NCBI RefSeq assembly: GCF_018732085.1
Contig: NZ_CP076103.1
Span: forward strand, 1,922,001-1,986,000
DNA from: Lysobacter capsici
GTDB lineage: Bacteria; Pseudomonadota; Gammaproteobacteria; Xanthomonadales; Xanthomonadaceae
Reading direction: 5' to 3'
Length of the DNA stretch: 64,000 bases
The position numbers and the translations under genes are program-made. This document shows, one piece after another, positions 8,577 through 18,217 of the stretch. Under the pieces are notes generated by a model, which was given only the letters and a program-made list of their open reading frames with translations, was not told where the DNA came from and ran no database searches. How positions within the stretch are numbered: position 1 is the stretch's first letter; every line of letters starts with the position of its first letter.

Positions 8577-8630
8577 CTCGAACTCCCTTTCCAGGCGGCC
8601 GCGGACGGGCCTGTTGCGGTGGCGATCCAA

Positions 8631-8985
8631 CTTTGCACAACTGCGTTCGCGGCGCTGTGACTTATGTCATTCCAGGGCCGTGACCGCCGTGACCGAGTTC
8701 ACGGGCACGGCAATGCGCGCGCCAGCGGCGGTGTTCGAGATGCGGACGTTTTGTCAGTGGTCGCGTCGTGTCTGCATGCGTCGCGCGAAGGTCGCGGTGC
8801 GCCGGTGCGCCGGTGCGCGCGACGATGCGGGCCGATGCCGCGTCGTGGTGGGTCGCACGCTGCGTGCGATCTCATGATCGTGGTCGGTGCAAGAGCGCAG
8901 CGGGTGCGAATCGTTTTCGCGAGGTGCATCGACGACCGGTCTGCAGCCAATCGCATTCGCGCCGTCGCGAGACTTCGACGTTCGC
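8631..8985. other. Intergenic stretch without a supported gene
   Basis: Open frames on both strands here have atypical amino-acid composition (Arg/Cys/His-rich) and no ribosome sites, as expected for chance frames in GC-rich DNA. A promoter for the minus-strand six-cysteine genes should lie near 8577-8700, but I cannot define it. Confidence 0.4.
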
Positions 8986-9020
8986 AAAAAACGACGCCCC
9001 GACCGCGACACGGCCGGGGC
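8986..9020 (-). terminator. Rho-independent terminator of the amidohydrolase gene
   Basis: On the minus strand a GC-rich stem (GCCCCGGCC with GGTCGGGGC, 8996-9020) is followed after a few bases by six T residues (8986-8991). It lies about 50 nt after the stop of the amidohydrolase gene. Confidence 0.75.
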
Positions 9021-9072
9021 GCGCAGGCCGACTCCGCGCGCAATCCCGCGCGGAACCGGCGAAACGACAGGT

Positions 9073-10389
9073 TCAGAACGTCTGCTTGTAGACCTTGCCG
9101 TCCTTCATCACGAACTCGACCTTCATCACCGCGTTGATGTCCTCGACCGGATTGCCGGGCACCGCGACGATGTCGGCGCGCTTGCCGGTCTCGATCACGC
9201 CCTGGTCGTCGACGCCGAGCACTTCGGCGGCGCGGATCGTCGCCGCCTGCAAGGCCACCGCGGCCGGAATGCCGGCTTCGACCATGTACAGGAATTCGCG
9301 CGCGTTATCGCCGTGCGGGCCCACGCCCATGTCGGTGCCGAAGCCGATCTTGACCCCGTTCTTGTAGGCCTTGGCCGCGGTGTCCTGGATCAGCGCGCCG
9401 ATCCGCGCGGCCTTGGGCCGCACCACGTCGGGGAAATAGCCGTCGATCTTGGCCTTGTCGGCGACGAAACGGCCGGCGTAGATGGTCGGGATGTACCAGG
9501 TACCTTTCTGTTTCATCAGCGACATGACCTCGTCGGTCATGTAGGTGCCGTGTTCGATCGACGTCACTCCGCCGAGCACCGCGCGTTTCATGCCCTCCGC
9601 GCCGTGCGCGTGCGCGGCGACGCGATAGCCGTAATCGCGCGCCGTATCCACGATCGCCTTGACTTCCTCCACCGTGAACTGCGGCGCGTCGCCGGACTTG
9701 GCGTACGACAGCACACCGCCGGTGGCGGTGATCTTGATCACGTCGCTGCCTTCCTTGTAGCGCTGGCGCACGGCCTGGCGGGCGTCGTCGATCGAATTGA
9801 TCACGCCGTCGGTCGGGCCGGGCGGGCCGATCAGGTGCGACAGCGCGTCGTTGTAGCCGTTGGTGGGATCGGCGTGGCCGCCGGTGGTGGCGATCGATTT
9901 GCCGGCCGCCCAGATGCGCGGGCCTTCGACCAGCCCCTGGTTGATCGCATCGCGCAGGTGCGGACTGACCTCGCCGCCGAGATCGCGCACGCTGGTGAAA
10001 CCGGCCTGCAGGGTCTTGTTGGCGTAGCCGACCGCGCGGAAGGCGAAGTCGACTTCGTCCAGGCGGAAGCCTTCGGAATAGCTTTGCGGGCTCGACTGCG
10101 AGCCCAGATGCACGTGCAGATCGGTCCAGCCCGGCGTGCAGGTGTGCTGCGACAGATCGATGCTGCGCGCGCCCGGCGCCTCGGCGCGGCCGTCGAGCAC
10201 CTGCTCGATCTTGCCGTCGCGCACGACCACGGTGCGCGCGCCGAGCACCTTGCCGCTGCGCGCGTCGAACAGTTTTCCGCAGTGCAGGGCGAGCGGTTCG
10301 ACCGGGACGGCGGCGGCGAGGGCGGGCGCGGCGAACGCGCCGGTCGCGGTGGCGAGGGCGATCGATACAGCGAGGGACAAGCGGGTCAT
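9073..10389 (-). CDS. Exported metal-dependent amidohydrolase (imidazolonepropionase/prolidase-like)
   Basis: The protein has 438 residues from the ATG at 10389, starting with a signal peptide (VSIALATATGAFAAPALA). The amidohydrolase-fold metal ligands are all visible: HVHLG, a lysine in DVIKITATGG, HAHG, EHGTY and GTDMG. The C-terminal GKRADIVAVPGNP is typical of the superfamily. Related exported enzymes of this subgroup cleave acyl-amino acids or Xaa-Pro dipeptides; the substrate here is not deducible. A longer frame up to 10524 exists but would bury the signal peptide. Confidence 0.88.
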   Translation of the reverse strand: MTRLSLAVSIALATATGAFAAPALAAAVPVEPLALHCGKLFDARSGKVLGARTVVVRDGKIEQVLDGRAEAPGARSIDLSQHTCTPGWTDLHVHLGSQSSPQSYSEGFRLDEVDFAFRAVGYANKTLQAGFTSVRDLGGEVSPHLRDAINQGLVEGPRIWAAGKSIATTGGHADPTNGYNDALSHLIGPPGPTDGVINSIDDARQAVRQRYKEGSDVIKITATGGVLSYAKSGDAPQFTVEEVKAIVDTARDYGYRVAAHAHGAEGMKRAVLGGVTSIEHGTYMTDEVMSLMKQKGTWYIPTIYAGRFVADKAKIDGYFPDVVRPKAARIGALIQDTAAKAYKNGVKIGFGTDMGVGPHGDNAREFLYMVEAGIPAAVALQAATIRAAEVLGVDDQGVIETGKRADIVAVPGNPVEDINAVMKVEFVMKDGKVYKQTF

Positions 10390-10746
10390 GGGCGATTCCG
10401 GCAGGAGTGCGGGCGCGAACCCGCGGTGGAGATCCGCCGCTGCGCGCGCGGCGAATCGCGATTTGCATCGGCCAGGGGAATCGCGCAACCATCCCCTGCG
10501 CGACCGTCGAAGCTTCTGGAGCATGCAATCGACCGTGGCGATGGGTCAACGTGACTAACGTACTAGGCGTCGGCGCGGGTGATGTGCGCGATGGGGCGGC
10601 TCGCCGCCGATGTGCATCGTCTCGGCGGGATTCGGCTCGGGCGCCGCCTTGATCCGATCCGTCGTGTAATCCGAGTCCTTCGATACGGCCCTGAGCGCGC
10701 TCAGGGTCGAGTCCAGAGCTTCATTCCCATCCCAGGAGCGATACCG

Positions 10747-10986
10747 ATGAAAAGAACGAGACCCGTCAAAAGATTCGGCATCGTGATCGCCGCCTTGTTC
10801 GCGCTGACCAGCGTCAGCGCGTTCGCCGAAGGCGACGGCCAACATGGCGGCCAAGGCCAGGGCGGTACCGATCGCAGCAATTCGCAGGTGATCTGCCGCA
10901 CGGGAGAAAGCGCAGTGGCGGTGCAGGGCGCGGATGGCAAGATCATATGGACTTGCACGACCAGGGGTTTGTCGGTCCCGCTGTAG
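10747..10986 (+). CDS. Small secreted protein, 79 residues
   Basis: The ATG at 10747 is preceded by AGGAG about 9 nt upstream. The protein has a basic N terminus, a hydrophobic core and a cleavage site at SAFA, so it is exported. The mature ~50 residues are Gly/Gln-rich and then hold two cysteines (VICRTGESAV... IWTCTT). The short VxC...WTCT pattern recalls, without clear homology, the small secreted proteins at 25093 and 26296. Function unknown. Confidence 0.75.
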   Translation: MKRTRPVKRFGIVIAALFALTSVSAFAEGDGQHGGQGQGGTDRSNSQVICRTGESAVAVQGADGKIIWTCTTRGLSVPL

Positions 10987-11056
10987 CTACCGTCCAGCTG
11001 TCGAGTCGCCAATAGCATCGATGGGACTTGCCGGGGCGGCGCCACTTGAGCTCGCG

Positions 11057-11099
11057 GCCGCAACGCCGCGCGTGCGGTGTTGCGGCGGCGATTTTTTTT
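11057..11099 (+). terminator. Rho-independent terminator after the small secreted protein gene
   Basis: An 8-bp perfect stem GCCGCAAC / GTTGCGGC (11057-11064, 11079-11086), extended inside by CGC pairs, is followed by GGCGA and eight T residues (11092-11099). It lies ~70 nt after the stop at 10986. A second imperfect hairpin without T-run is at 11202-11239. I see no gene between 10987 and 11378. Confidence 0.8.
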
Positions 11100-11378
11100 G
11101 CATCGGAAAAGGGCGCCGCCCGTCGGTTTCCGCATGCGGCGGCCGAAACGCTTGCGGCAGGCAAGCCGGTCGGGCGAGGGGCGGCCTGGCTAAAGCTCCA
11201 GCCACCCTCAGCCCGTTGGCAATCGGGCCGAGGGTTGGCGCTTGCGTCAGCGGACGGATCGATCAGGCAGGTCGGTCGTGTGCGCTTCGCAGCCTTGGAT
11301 GGATCGCCGCATTCTTATTGCCGCTGTGCGTCGCCGTCGACGCATTCGCCGATGCCCCACCGCGTGGAGCGGCGGCTG

Positions 11379-12092
11379 TCATCGCCATTCGCACCAGGCG
11401 TTGCGGTAATAATTGATGTCGCGGTGATTGTCCGGCCAATCGCCCATTACCGGGCAAAACGGCTTTTTTCTGTAGCTGAAGCGGCATCGCAGCGCGCGCA
11501 TTTCCGGCTTCCAATAGACTGGCTGCCAGTCCTCCACCTCGTCGAATCGTTCCGAGTCGGCGGCAACCTCGTACTCGAAACGAACTGCCTGCATATATCC
11601 ATTAAGGGTTCGTTGTTGCATGGTGATCACGTAGGCGCAGCGCCAGTCGTTGACATCCTCGGCGTGCGCGGCGATATCCAGGTCCTCCAGGCTCTCCGGG
11701 TATTTGTTTTCATGTTCGATGTACCGGTCCCACTCGGGCCGCGCGAATCGTTCCCACATCTCGCCGCCGAGAGCGGTCAGGCCGTAGTAGGCCATCTGTT
11801 CCAGCTCGAAGCCGTTGTGGCCGAGCAGTTCGGCGCGGATGCTCGCCAGATCGCCGGGCACCGGTTGGTCGTCGTAGCGCTCGATGGCGATCCAGCCTCG
11901 CGCGACGAGCGCGCATAGCGTTCGCGCCAGTTCGTCGAACGGCATGCCGTGGCCTTCGCAATTGAAAAAAAGTTGGATCGTCGTGCGATCCCAGGGCGGG
12001 CCTTCGGGCAAGGCGAGGGTCGGCAAGGCAAATTGATGTTCAACCGACCGACGCAGCAGCCAGTATTCGCCACGAGTGAGGCGTAGAGACAT
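11379..12092 (-). CDS. Hypothetical protein, 237 residues
   Basis: This is a soluble, acidic, Trp/Tyr-rich protein without a signal peptide or membrane segment. The first ~100 residues look like an alpha-helical DNA- or protein-binding module (LTRGEYWLLRRSVEHQF, FDELARTLCALVARGWIAIE). The C terminus is aromatic (PDNHRDINYYRNAWCEWR). Coding is supported by length, composition and codon use. I do not recognise the family. It is monocistronic. Confidence 0.65.
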   Translation of the reverse strand: MSLRLTRGEYWLLRRSVEHQFALPTLALPEGPPWDRTTIQLFFNCEGHGMPFDELARTLCALVARGWIAIERYDDQPVPGDLASIRAELLGHNGFELEQMAYYGLTALGGEMWERFARPEWDRYIEHENKYPESLEDLDIAAHAEDVNDWRCAYVITMQQRTLNGYMQAVRFEYEVAADSERFDEVEDWQPVYWKPEMRALRCRFSYRKKPFCPVMGDWPDNHRDINYYRNAWCEWR

Positions 12093-12595
12093 GGAGTCGA
12101 GGGCCGAGAGCGGCCGGGTTGCGAATGCAATGCTTCGAACGAAGCGAGCGGGACGTTACGCCGGCCGTGCGGCACGGTCAAGCGACGCGCGAACGGTCAG
12201 GCGCGTGGCGCTGCGACCGGTTCCTGCGCCGCGATTGCGCCCGTTGCAGTGGGCCGTCATCCGGCGGATGGCGGCATGGACATGCCTGCCGCGCAGGCCT
12301 CGCGCGCTTGCGGCGGGTGTCGCGGCCGGCTCGAGGCGGCGGCAAACCATACGCCCGGCAATGGAGCAATGCCTCGTCGACGCAGCGCGCATGACATGCG
12401 CCATCCGTGCAAAACGGCACGGTCCGAGTGCATTTTCGCGACGACGTTAGCCGATTGTGGCCGTTCATCCGATTTGCGACGCTTGTCGCCGGCGGAAGGC
12501 TCGTGCATGGTAGCGCTCGCCTGAGGCCGTACGGACCGGGACTTCAGGCGGTCAACGCAGCGCGAATCCGGTTCGCCAGCGCGAGTCGAACCCCA
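12093..12595. other. 500-bp stretch without a supported gene
   Basis: Several overlapping frames on both strands are open but Arg-rich, mutually exclusive and lack ribosome sites. The stretch should hold the promoters of the minus-strand gene at 12092 and the plus-strand gene at 12596; none is clear by eye. Confidence 0.4.
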
Positions 12596-12799
12596 ATGAA
12601 CAAACTCCTTCTCCAGATCGCCGCGGCCGCTGTCGTGGTGGTGTCGTTTTCCGCTTCGGCCGTCGACGTGCAACCGGCGCCCGCGCCGACCAACAGCGGC
12701 GGCGGGTTCCAGACGCTGCCGAAGAACTGCCCGGCGGGCAAGTCGGCACGCATCATCTACGACCAGAAAGGCGCGCCGATCGGCGTGGTCTGCGCTTAA
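12596..12799 (+). CDS. Small secreted protein, 67 residues
   Basis: The protein has a signal peptide (LLLQIAAAAVVVVSFSASA) and a mature part of ~45 residues with a Pro-rich start (PAPAPTNSGGG) and two cysteines (KNCPAGKSA ... VVCA at the very end). The ribosome site is weak. The C-terminal pair may form one disulfide. Function unknown. It belongs with the other tiny exported proteins in this window. Confidence 0.7.
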   Translation: MNKLLLQIAAAAVVVVSFSASAVDVQPAPAPTNSGGGFQTLPKNCPAGKSARIIYDQKGAPIGVVCA

Positions 12800-12863
12800 C
12801 GCCGCGGACAAATCCGCTTTGGGCGAGCCGCGAAGGTTCGCCTGAGCGCTTGGCGATCGAAGA

Positions 12864-12891
12864 CGAAGCCGCGGCGGATGCCGCGGCTTCG
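12864..12891 (+). terminator. Probable terminator hairpin
   Basis: Perfect 11-bp stem CGAAGCCGCGG / CCGCGGCTTCG with a 6-nt loop, followed by GTTGCGTT, 65 nt after the stop at 12799. The T-tract is weak. Confidence 0.5.
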
Positions 12892-13002
12892 TTGCGTTGA
12901 TGCCGCAGCGATGTCGATGCGCGCGCCAAGTCGGGGGATGCATCGAATGCGACCCGCATATCGCGCAGGCCGCGGCGCGGCGTAGCGAGTGAGGCTGTCG
13001 CG

Positions 13003-14727
13003 TCAGCTCGTCGCAAGCGCGCGATTGCCGTCGACCACGCGGTCGCGGCCTTCGCTCTTGGCACGGTACAGCGCGGCGTCGGCGATCTGCAGCAGTTGCT
13101 GCGGGGTTTCGCGTTCGTCCTGCGAGGTCGCCACGCCGATCGAGCAGGTCGCTGGGCCGAAGGTCTGGCGCAGGTGCACGATCGTGGTCGTGCCGATCGC
13201 CGCGCGAATCTGCTCGGCGCGGCGCAGCGCGGTCGCGGCATCGGCTTCGGGCAGCACGATGGTGAACTCCTCGCCGCCGTAACGGCAGGCGATGTCTTCG
13301 TTGCGGACCAGGTCGTGCAGCACTTGCCCGACCCGCGCCAGCAGCGCGTCGCCGGCGGCGTGGCCGTGGGTGTCGTTGAAGCGCTTGAAGTGGTCGATGT
13401 CGAGCATCAGCACCGACAGCGGCAGTTTGCGGCGCTGGCAGCGCAGCAGTTCGCGCTGCAGATTCTCTTCGAGGTAGCGGCGGTTGAACAGGCCGGTCAG
13501 CGGATCGCGCAGCGACTGCACGCGCAGGGTTTCGCGCAGTTGCAGGTTGACGATGGCCTGGCTGAGCTGTTCGGCGATGGCCTGGATCAGCAGCAGGTCG
13601 GCGTCGCGGGGCGGTTGCTCGCCGCTCAGGCACAGCAGGCCCAGCGAGGTGTTCTGCGCCATCAGCGGCACGCACAGGTTCCAGCGCGGGTCGTCGCTGC
13701 CGCGCGCCGGTTCCAGGTGATTGCAGCGCACCGCGCCGCGATCGCCCTGGACCTGCTGCAACTGGCCGCGGCGCAGCGCCCAGCAGTCGTTGGGGTGGAG
13801 CAGGTCGGCGCTGACGATGGCCTCGGTGCCGAAGCGCGCGGCGGTTTCGGCCAGGTTCTGCGAGGCGCGCAGGATGTAGCAGCGCCCGCCGGTGCTCGGG
13901 ATCAGGTCCGCGATCAGGTGCGCGGTCATGTCCATGGCTTCCTGCAGGTTCTGGCAGCTTTGCAGCAGGCCGGCGTAGTGGCTCAGGCTGCGATGGCGTT
14001 CGGTCAGCTGGTTGCGCTCGGACGCGGAGGCTTCCAGATCGGCCAGGGCCTGGCGGGTCTCGCGCTCCAGTTCGCGGCTGCGCCGGTTTTCGCGCCACAG
14101 GCTGTACATCAGCAGCGCCAGCAGGATCATCGCCAGGCCGATGCCGAGCACCACCAGCGCGGTCAGCAGGCTGGCGCGGTATTCGCTGCGGACGTGGCGC
14201 GCGCTCAGCAGCGCGCGCTCGCGTTCGCGCATGACCTGGGCGAGCTCGACCAACTCGCGCATCTGCTCGTAGCCCTTGCTGGTCTGGGCGCTGATCCGCG
14301 CCTGCGCCGGGTCGCGGCTGTGCATCTCGACCAGGCGGTCGATTTCGGCCAGGCGCGCGCGCACTCGCCGTTCGAGATCGCGGGCGAGGCGGTTCTGCTG
14401 GGGATTGTCGACGGTCAGGGCGATCAGCCGGCTGGAACTGCTCAGCGCGCCGGGGATGCTGGTCAGGTATTCGGCGTGCAGCGTGGGCCGGTTGGTGAGG
14501 CGGTAGCCGCGCGCGCTGGATTCGACCGTGCGGGTCGCGGCCACGGTCGCTTCGATCTCGCCGAGCACTTGATAGGAGTGCTCGACCCACTGCGAGCTGC
14601 TGGCGAACCCGCGCAAGCCCATGACCGTGGCCACGCCGACGGCGGCCAGCAGCACCACCGACAGCACGAAGGCGGGCAGGCGGTAGACGCGGTAACGGGT
14701 CGGATGGGTGGGCTGAGACGGGAGCAA
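13003..14727 (-). CDS. Membrane diguanylate cyclase (CHASE3-GAF-GGDEF)
   Basis: Order: membrane helix (LPAFVLSVVLLAAVGVATVMG), a CHASE3-like periplasmic domain (TVESSARGYRLTNRP is its signature), second helix (LVVLGIGLAMILLALLMY), coiled coil, GAF-like domain, then a GGDEF domain with RDPLTGLFNRRY, DIDHFKRFND and the active site GGEEF. An inhibitory-site motif RNED sits five residues before GGEEF. It should make cyclic di-GMP and be product-inhibited. The frame is open to 14967. I chose the TTG at 14727 because the first helix follows soon after, but the start is uncertain. Confidence 0.85.
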   Translation of the reverse strand: MLPSQPTHPTRYRVYRLPAFVLSVVLLAAVGVATVMGLRGFASSSQWVEHSYQVLGEIEATVAATRTVESSARGYRLTNRPTLHAEYLTSIPGALSSSSRLIALTVDNPQQNRLARDLERRVRARLAEIDRLVEMHSRDPAQARISAQTSKGYEQMRELVELAQVMRERERALLSARHVRSEYRASLLTALVVLGIGLAMILLALLMYSLWRENRRSRELERETRQALADLEASASERNQLTERHRSLSHYAGLLQSCQNLQEAMDMTAHLIADLIPSTGGRCYILRASQNLAETAARFGTEAIVSADLLHPNDCWALRRGQLQQVQGDRGAVRCNHLEPARGSDDPRWNLCVPLMAQNTSLGLLCLSGEQPPRDADLLLIQAIAEQLSQAIVNLQLRETLRVQSLRDPLTGLFNRRYLEENLQRELLRCQRRKLPLSVLMLDIDHFKRFNDTHGHAAGDALLARVGQVLHDLVRNEDIACRYGGEEFTIVLPEADAATALRRAEQIRAAIGTTTIVHLRQTFGPATCSIGVATSQDERETPQQLLQIADAALYRAKSEGRDRVVDGNRALATS

Positions 14728-14969
14728 GGCGGGCTCGGGCGACGTTTCGGCGCAGGCATCATCCCATACGGTGGCCTGCCTGCCTCGGATTCGGCGGTTA
14801 GCCCACGCCGGTGGGTGCAGTCGAGGTGCCAGGTGGAGCGCTACGAGGACGCCCGGAGCGGAGCACCGCGCCGCCGCGATCGGGCGATCCGGGCCAGCGA
14901 GGCCCGAATGGCGGGCTTTTGTGCGCTGCGGTAGGCTTGCCGGTCCTGTCCTCTCGCCATTGCCCACCC

Positions 14970-17802
14970 GTGTCCGACGTCGCCCCCGCCCCGCACGACC
15001 CCAAGAACGAACCCCACGGCTTCGATCCCAGCGCCCTGGAAGCCGCCGCCCAACGCTATTGGGACGCCACGCGCGCGTTCGAGGTCGACGAATCCTCGGC
15101 CAAGCCCAAGTACTACTGCCTGTCGATGCTGCCGTACCCGTCCGGCGCGCTGCACATGGGCCACGTGCGCAACTACACCATCGGCGACGTGATCAGCCGC
15201 TACAAGCGCATGACCGGTTTCAACGTACTGCAGCCGATGGGCTGGGATGCGTTCGGTCTGCCGGCGGAAAACGCCGCGATCAAGAACAAGACCGCGCCGG
15301 CCAAGTGGACCTACGCCAACATCGCCCACATGAAGGCGCAGCTCAAGACCATGGGCTACGCGATCGACTGGTCGCGCGAATTCGCCACCTGCACGCCGGA
15401 CTACTACGTCCACGAGCAGCGCATGTTCGTGCGGTTGATGAAGCGCGGCCTGGCTTACCGCAAGAACTCGGTGGTCAACTGGGACCCGATCGACCAGACC
15501 GTGCTGGCCAACGAGCAGGTCATCGACGGCCGCGGCTGGCGCACCGGCGCGCTGGTCGAAAAGCGCGAAATCCCGCAGTGGTTCCTCAAGATCACCGACT
15601 ACGCGCAGGAGCTGCTCGACGGCCTGGACACGCTGCCGGGCTGGCCCGAGGCGGTCAAGACCATGCAGCGCAACTGGATCGGTCGCAGCGAGGGGCTGGA
15701 GATCCGCTTCGACGTGCGCGACGAGGCCGGCAATGCGGTCGAACCGCTGACGGTGTTCACCACCCGCCCCGACACCTTGATGGGCGTGACCTACGTATCG
15801 ATCGCCGCCGAACATCCGTTGGCCGCGCACGCGGCGCAATCCGATCCCGACCTGGCCGCGTTCATCGCCGAACTGCGCCAGGGCGGCGTATCCGAAGCCG
15901 AACTGGAAACCCAGGAAAAGCGCGGCCGCGACACCGGCCTGCGCGCGATCCATCCGGTCAGCGGCGAACACGTGCCGGTGTTCGTCGCCAACTTCGTGCT
16001 GATGAACTACGGCACCGGCGCGGTCATGGCCGTGCCCGGCCACGATCAGCGCGACTGGGAATTCGCCAAGCGCTATCACCTGCCGATCAAGACCGTGATC
16101 GTGCCCGACGCGGTGCGCGATGCGCTGGCCGAGATCGGCCGCGACGTCGCCCGCCATCCCGACGCGATGAGCAGCGCGCTCGGCGGCGGTCCGTCGATCG
16201 ACGTGTACGACACCGGCGCGGCGGTGCAGGTGGTCGAGCAGTTCCAGGCCGGCATCAACGAACGCGGCCCGTGGACCGAGCGCGGCTGGCTGGTCAATTC
16301 CGGCGAGTACGACGGCATGGATTTCCAGCAGTCGCTCGACGCGCTCGCGGCCCGTTTCGAAGCGCAAGGCCGCGGCAACCGCCGGGTCAACTACCGTCTG
16401 CGCGACTGGGGCGTGAGCCGCCAGCGCTACTGGGGCTGCCCGATCCCGGTGATCCTGTGCGCCAAGTGCGGCGACGTGCCGGTGCCGGAAGACCAACTGC
16501 CGGTGGTGTTGCCCGAAGACGTGGAATTCAGCGGCGTGGCTTCGCCGATCAAGTCCGATCCGCAGTGGCGCAAGACCACCTGCCCGAACTGCGGCGGCGA
16601 CGCCGAGCGCGAGACCGACACCTTCGACACCTTCATGGAGTCGAGCTGGTACTACGCGCGCTACACCTCGCCGGGCGCGGCCGATCAGGTCGACGAGCGC
16701 GCGAAATACTGGACGCCGGTCGACCAGTACATCGGCGGCATCGAGCACGCGATTCTGCACCTGATGTATTTCCGCTTCTATCACAAGCTCATGCGCGATC
16801 AGGGTCTGGTCAACAGCGACGAGCCGGCGACCAACCTGATGACCCAGGGCATGGTGATCGCCGATACCTTCTACCGTTCGCTGCCCGACGGCCGGCCCGA
16901 CTGGATCAATCCGGCCGACGTGGAGATCCAGCGCGACGAACGCGGCCGCATCACCGGCGCGCTGCTCAAGGCCGACGGCCTGCCGGTGGAGATTGGTGGC
17001 ACCGAGAAGATGTCGAAGTCGAAGAACAACGGCGTCGATCCGCAGTTGATGGTCGGCAAGTTCGGCGCCGACACGGTGCGCCTGTTCTCGATGTTCGCCG
17101 CGCCGCCGGACCAGTCGCTGGAATGGAACGAGGCCGGCGTGGAAGGCATGGCGCGGTTCCTGCGTCGCCTGTGGGTGGCGGTGCACCGGCACGCGGCCGA
17201 CGGCGCGGTGCCGGCGCTGGACATGGCCGCGCTCGACGCCGCGCAGAAGACCCTGCTGCGCCAGGTGCACGAAACGATCCAGAAGGTCGGCGACGACTAC
17301 GGCCGCCGCCACAGCTTCAACACCGCGATCGCCGCGGTGATGGAACTGCTCAACCATCTGTCCAAGTTCGACGACCCCAGCGGCAACGGCCGCGCGCTGC
17401 GCCAGGACGCGTTGGCGGCGATCGTGCTGTTTTTTTTTTTTTTTTTTTTGTTTTTGTTTATTTTTTTTTTTTGTATTGGCGGCGATCGTGCTGCTGCTCA
17501 ACCCGATCACCCCGCACACCAGCCACACGCTGTGGCAGGTGCTGGGTCACGAGGAAACCTTGCTCGAAGACATCGCCTTCCCGCAGGCCGATCCGTCCGC
17601 GCTGACCCGCGACGCGGTGACCCTGGCGGTGCAGGTCAACGGCAAGCTGCGCGGCACCATCGAGGTCCCGGTCGGCATCGCCAAGGACGACGCCGAGCGT
17701 CTGGCCCTGGCCGAACCGAACGTGGTCAAGTTCATGGAAGGGCTGACCGTGCGCAAGGTGATCGTGGTGCCGGGGAAGATCGTCAATATCGTCGCGTCGT
17801 AG
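14970..17802 (+). pseudogene. leuS: Leucyl-tRNA synthetase, frame interrupted by a 64-bp insertion
   Basis: The GTG start at 14970 precedes a normal LeuRS: class I motif PYPSGALHMGH, editing-domain motif TTRPDTLMGVTYVS, and GGTEKMSKSKNN. After about residue 820 (17429) the frame enters a T-rich stretch and shifts. The correct frame resumes at 17476 and runs to the TAG at 17802 with the C-terminal anticodon-binding part. Removing 64 bp (46-nt T-rich segment plus one copy of an 18-bp repeat) restores one 922-residue protein. leuS is essential and no second copy is seen, so the break is probably an artefact, or is bypassed. Confidence 0.9.
17412..17493 (+). repeat. T-rich insertion with 18-bp flanking direct repeat inside leuS
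   Basis: The 18-mer TTGGCGGCGATCGTGCTG occurs at 17412-17429 and again at 17476-17493. The 46 nt between them are T20-G-T5-G-T3-A-T12-G-T-A. Net insertion is 64 bp, which shifts the leuS frame by one. Nothing else in the window has such composition. Confidence 0.95.
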
Positions 17803-17822
17803 GTTTCGCGGGGGAAGCGAAA

Positions 17823-18166
17823 AAGCAAATCCCCCTCGGTCCCCCTTTTGCAAAGGGGGAAGACAAGCACGGGGCTTTGCTGGTGCGCGAGGCGAGTGCG
17901 GTAGCTGGACAGCGAGTGCGGGAGCTGGAAAGCGAGTGCGGCGGCTGGAAAGCTAAGGCGCGGTTGCGAAGCCAGCCGCGTTGCCGAGTAAGGCGTTACG
18001 AGGCGTTGCGAAACGAAGCGACACGACACCTTCAGCCCGCCAACACCGATCCCTTCGGCCGCAACCCGACGCCATCGCTCCCGCTTTCCCCCTTTTGGAA
18101 TCGGAAAGGATCGCTCTTGCTTTCCCCCCCCCTCTTTGAAAAAGGGGGGCAGGGGGGATTTGCCTT
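17823..18166. repeat. Composite intergenic repeat, second copy of the type at 2741-3028
   Basis: Outer inverted arms at 17823-17851 and about 18134-18166 pair over ~30 bp (GCAAATCCCCC and GGGGGATTTGC). Between them lie three 20-bp tandem repeats of GCGAGTGCGG-AGCTGGA-A (17892-17911, 17912-17931, 17932-17951). The gap 17803-18217 holds no supported gene. Confidence 0.7.
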
Positions 18167-18217
18167 TGCCTTCGCCTTTCCAGCCCCACCCGCATCAAAT
18201 CCCAAAAGCCGCCCCTC

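Noticed and set aside
11028..11918. Plus-strand frame of 296 codons
   Set aside because: It crosses a terminator and lies antisense to a better-supported gene at 11379-12092.
12257..14934. Long frames overlapping the diguanylate cyclase on both strands
   Set aside because: Arg/Pro/Ala-rich shadows; the GGDEF frame has complete domain motifs.
17430..17475. Insertion sequence or retroelement in leuS
   Set aside because: No transposase, no inverted repeats and only 46 nt of T-rich sequence; reported as an anomaly, not a mobile element.
14841..17528. 895-codon minus-strand frame
   Set aside because: Antisense to leuS, whose class I synthetase motifs are unambiguous.
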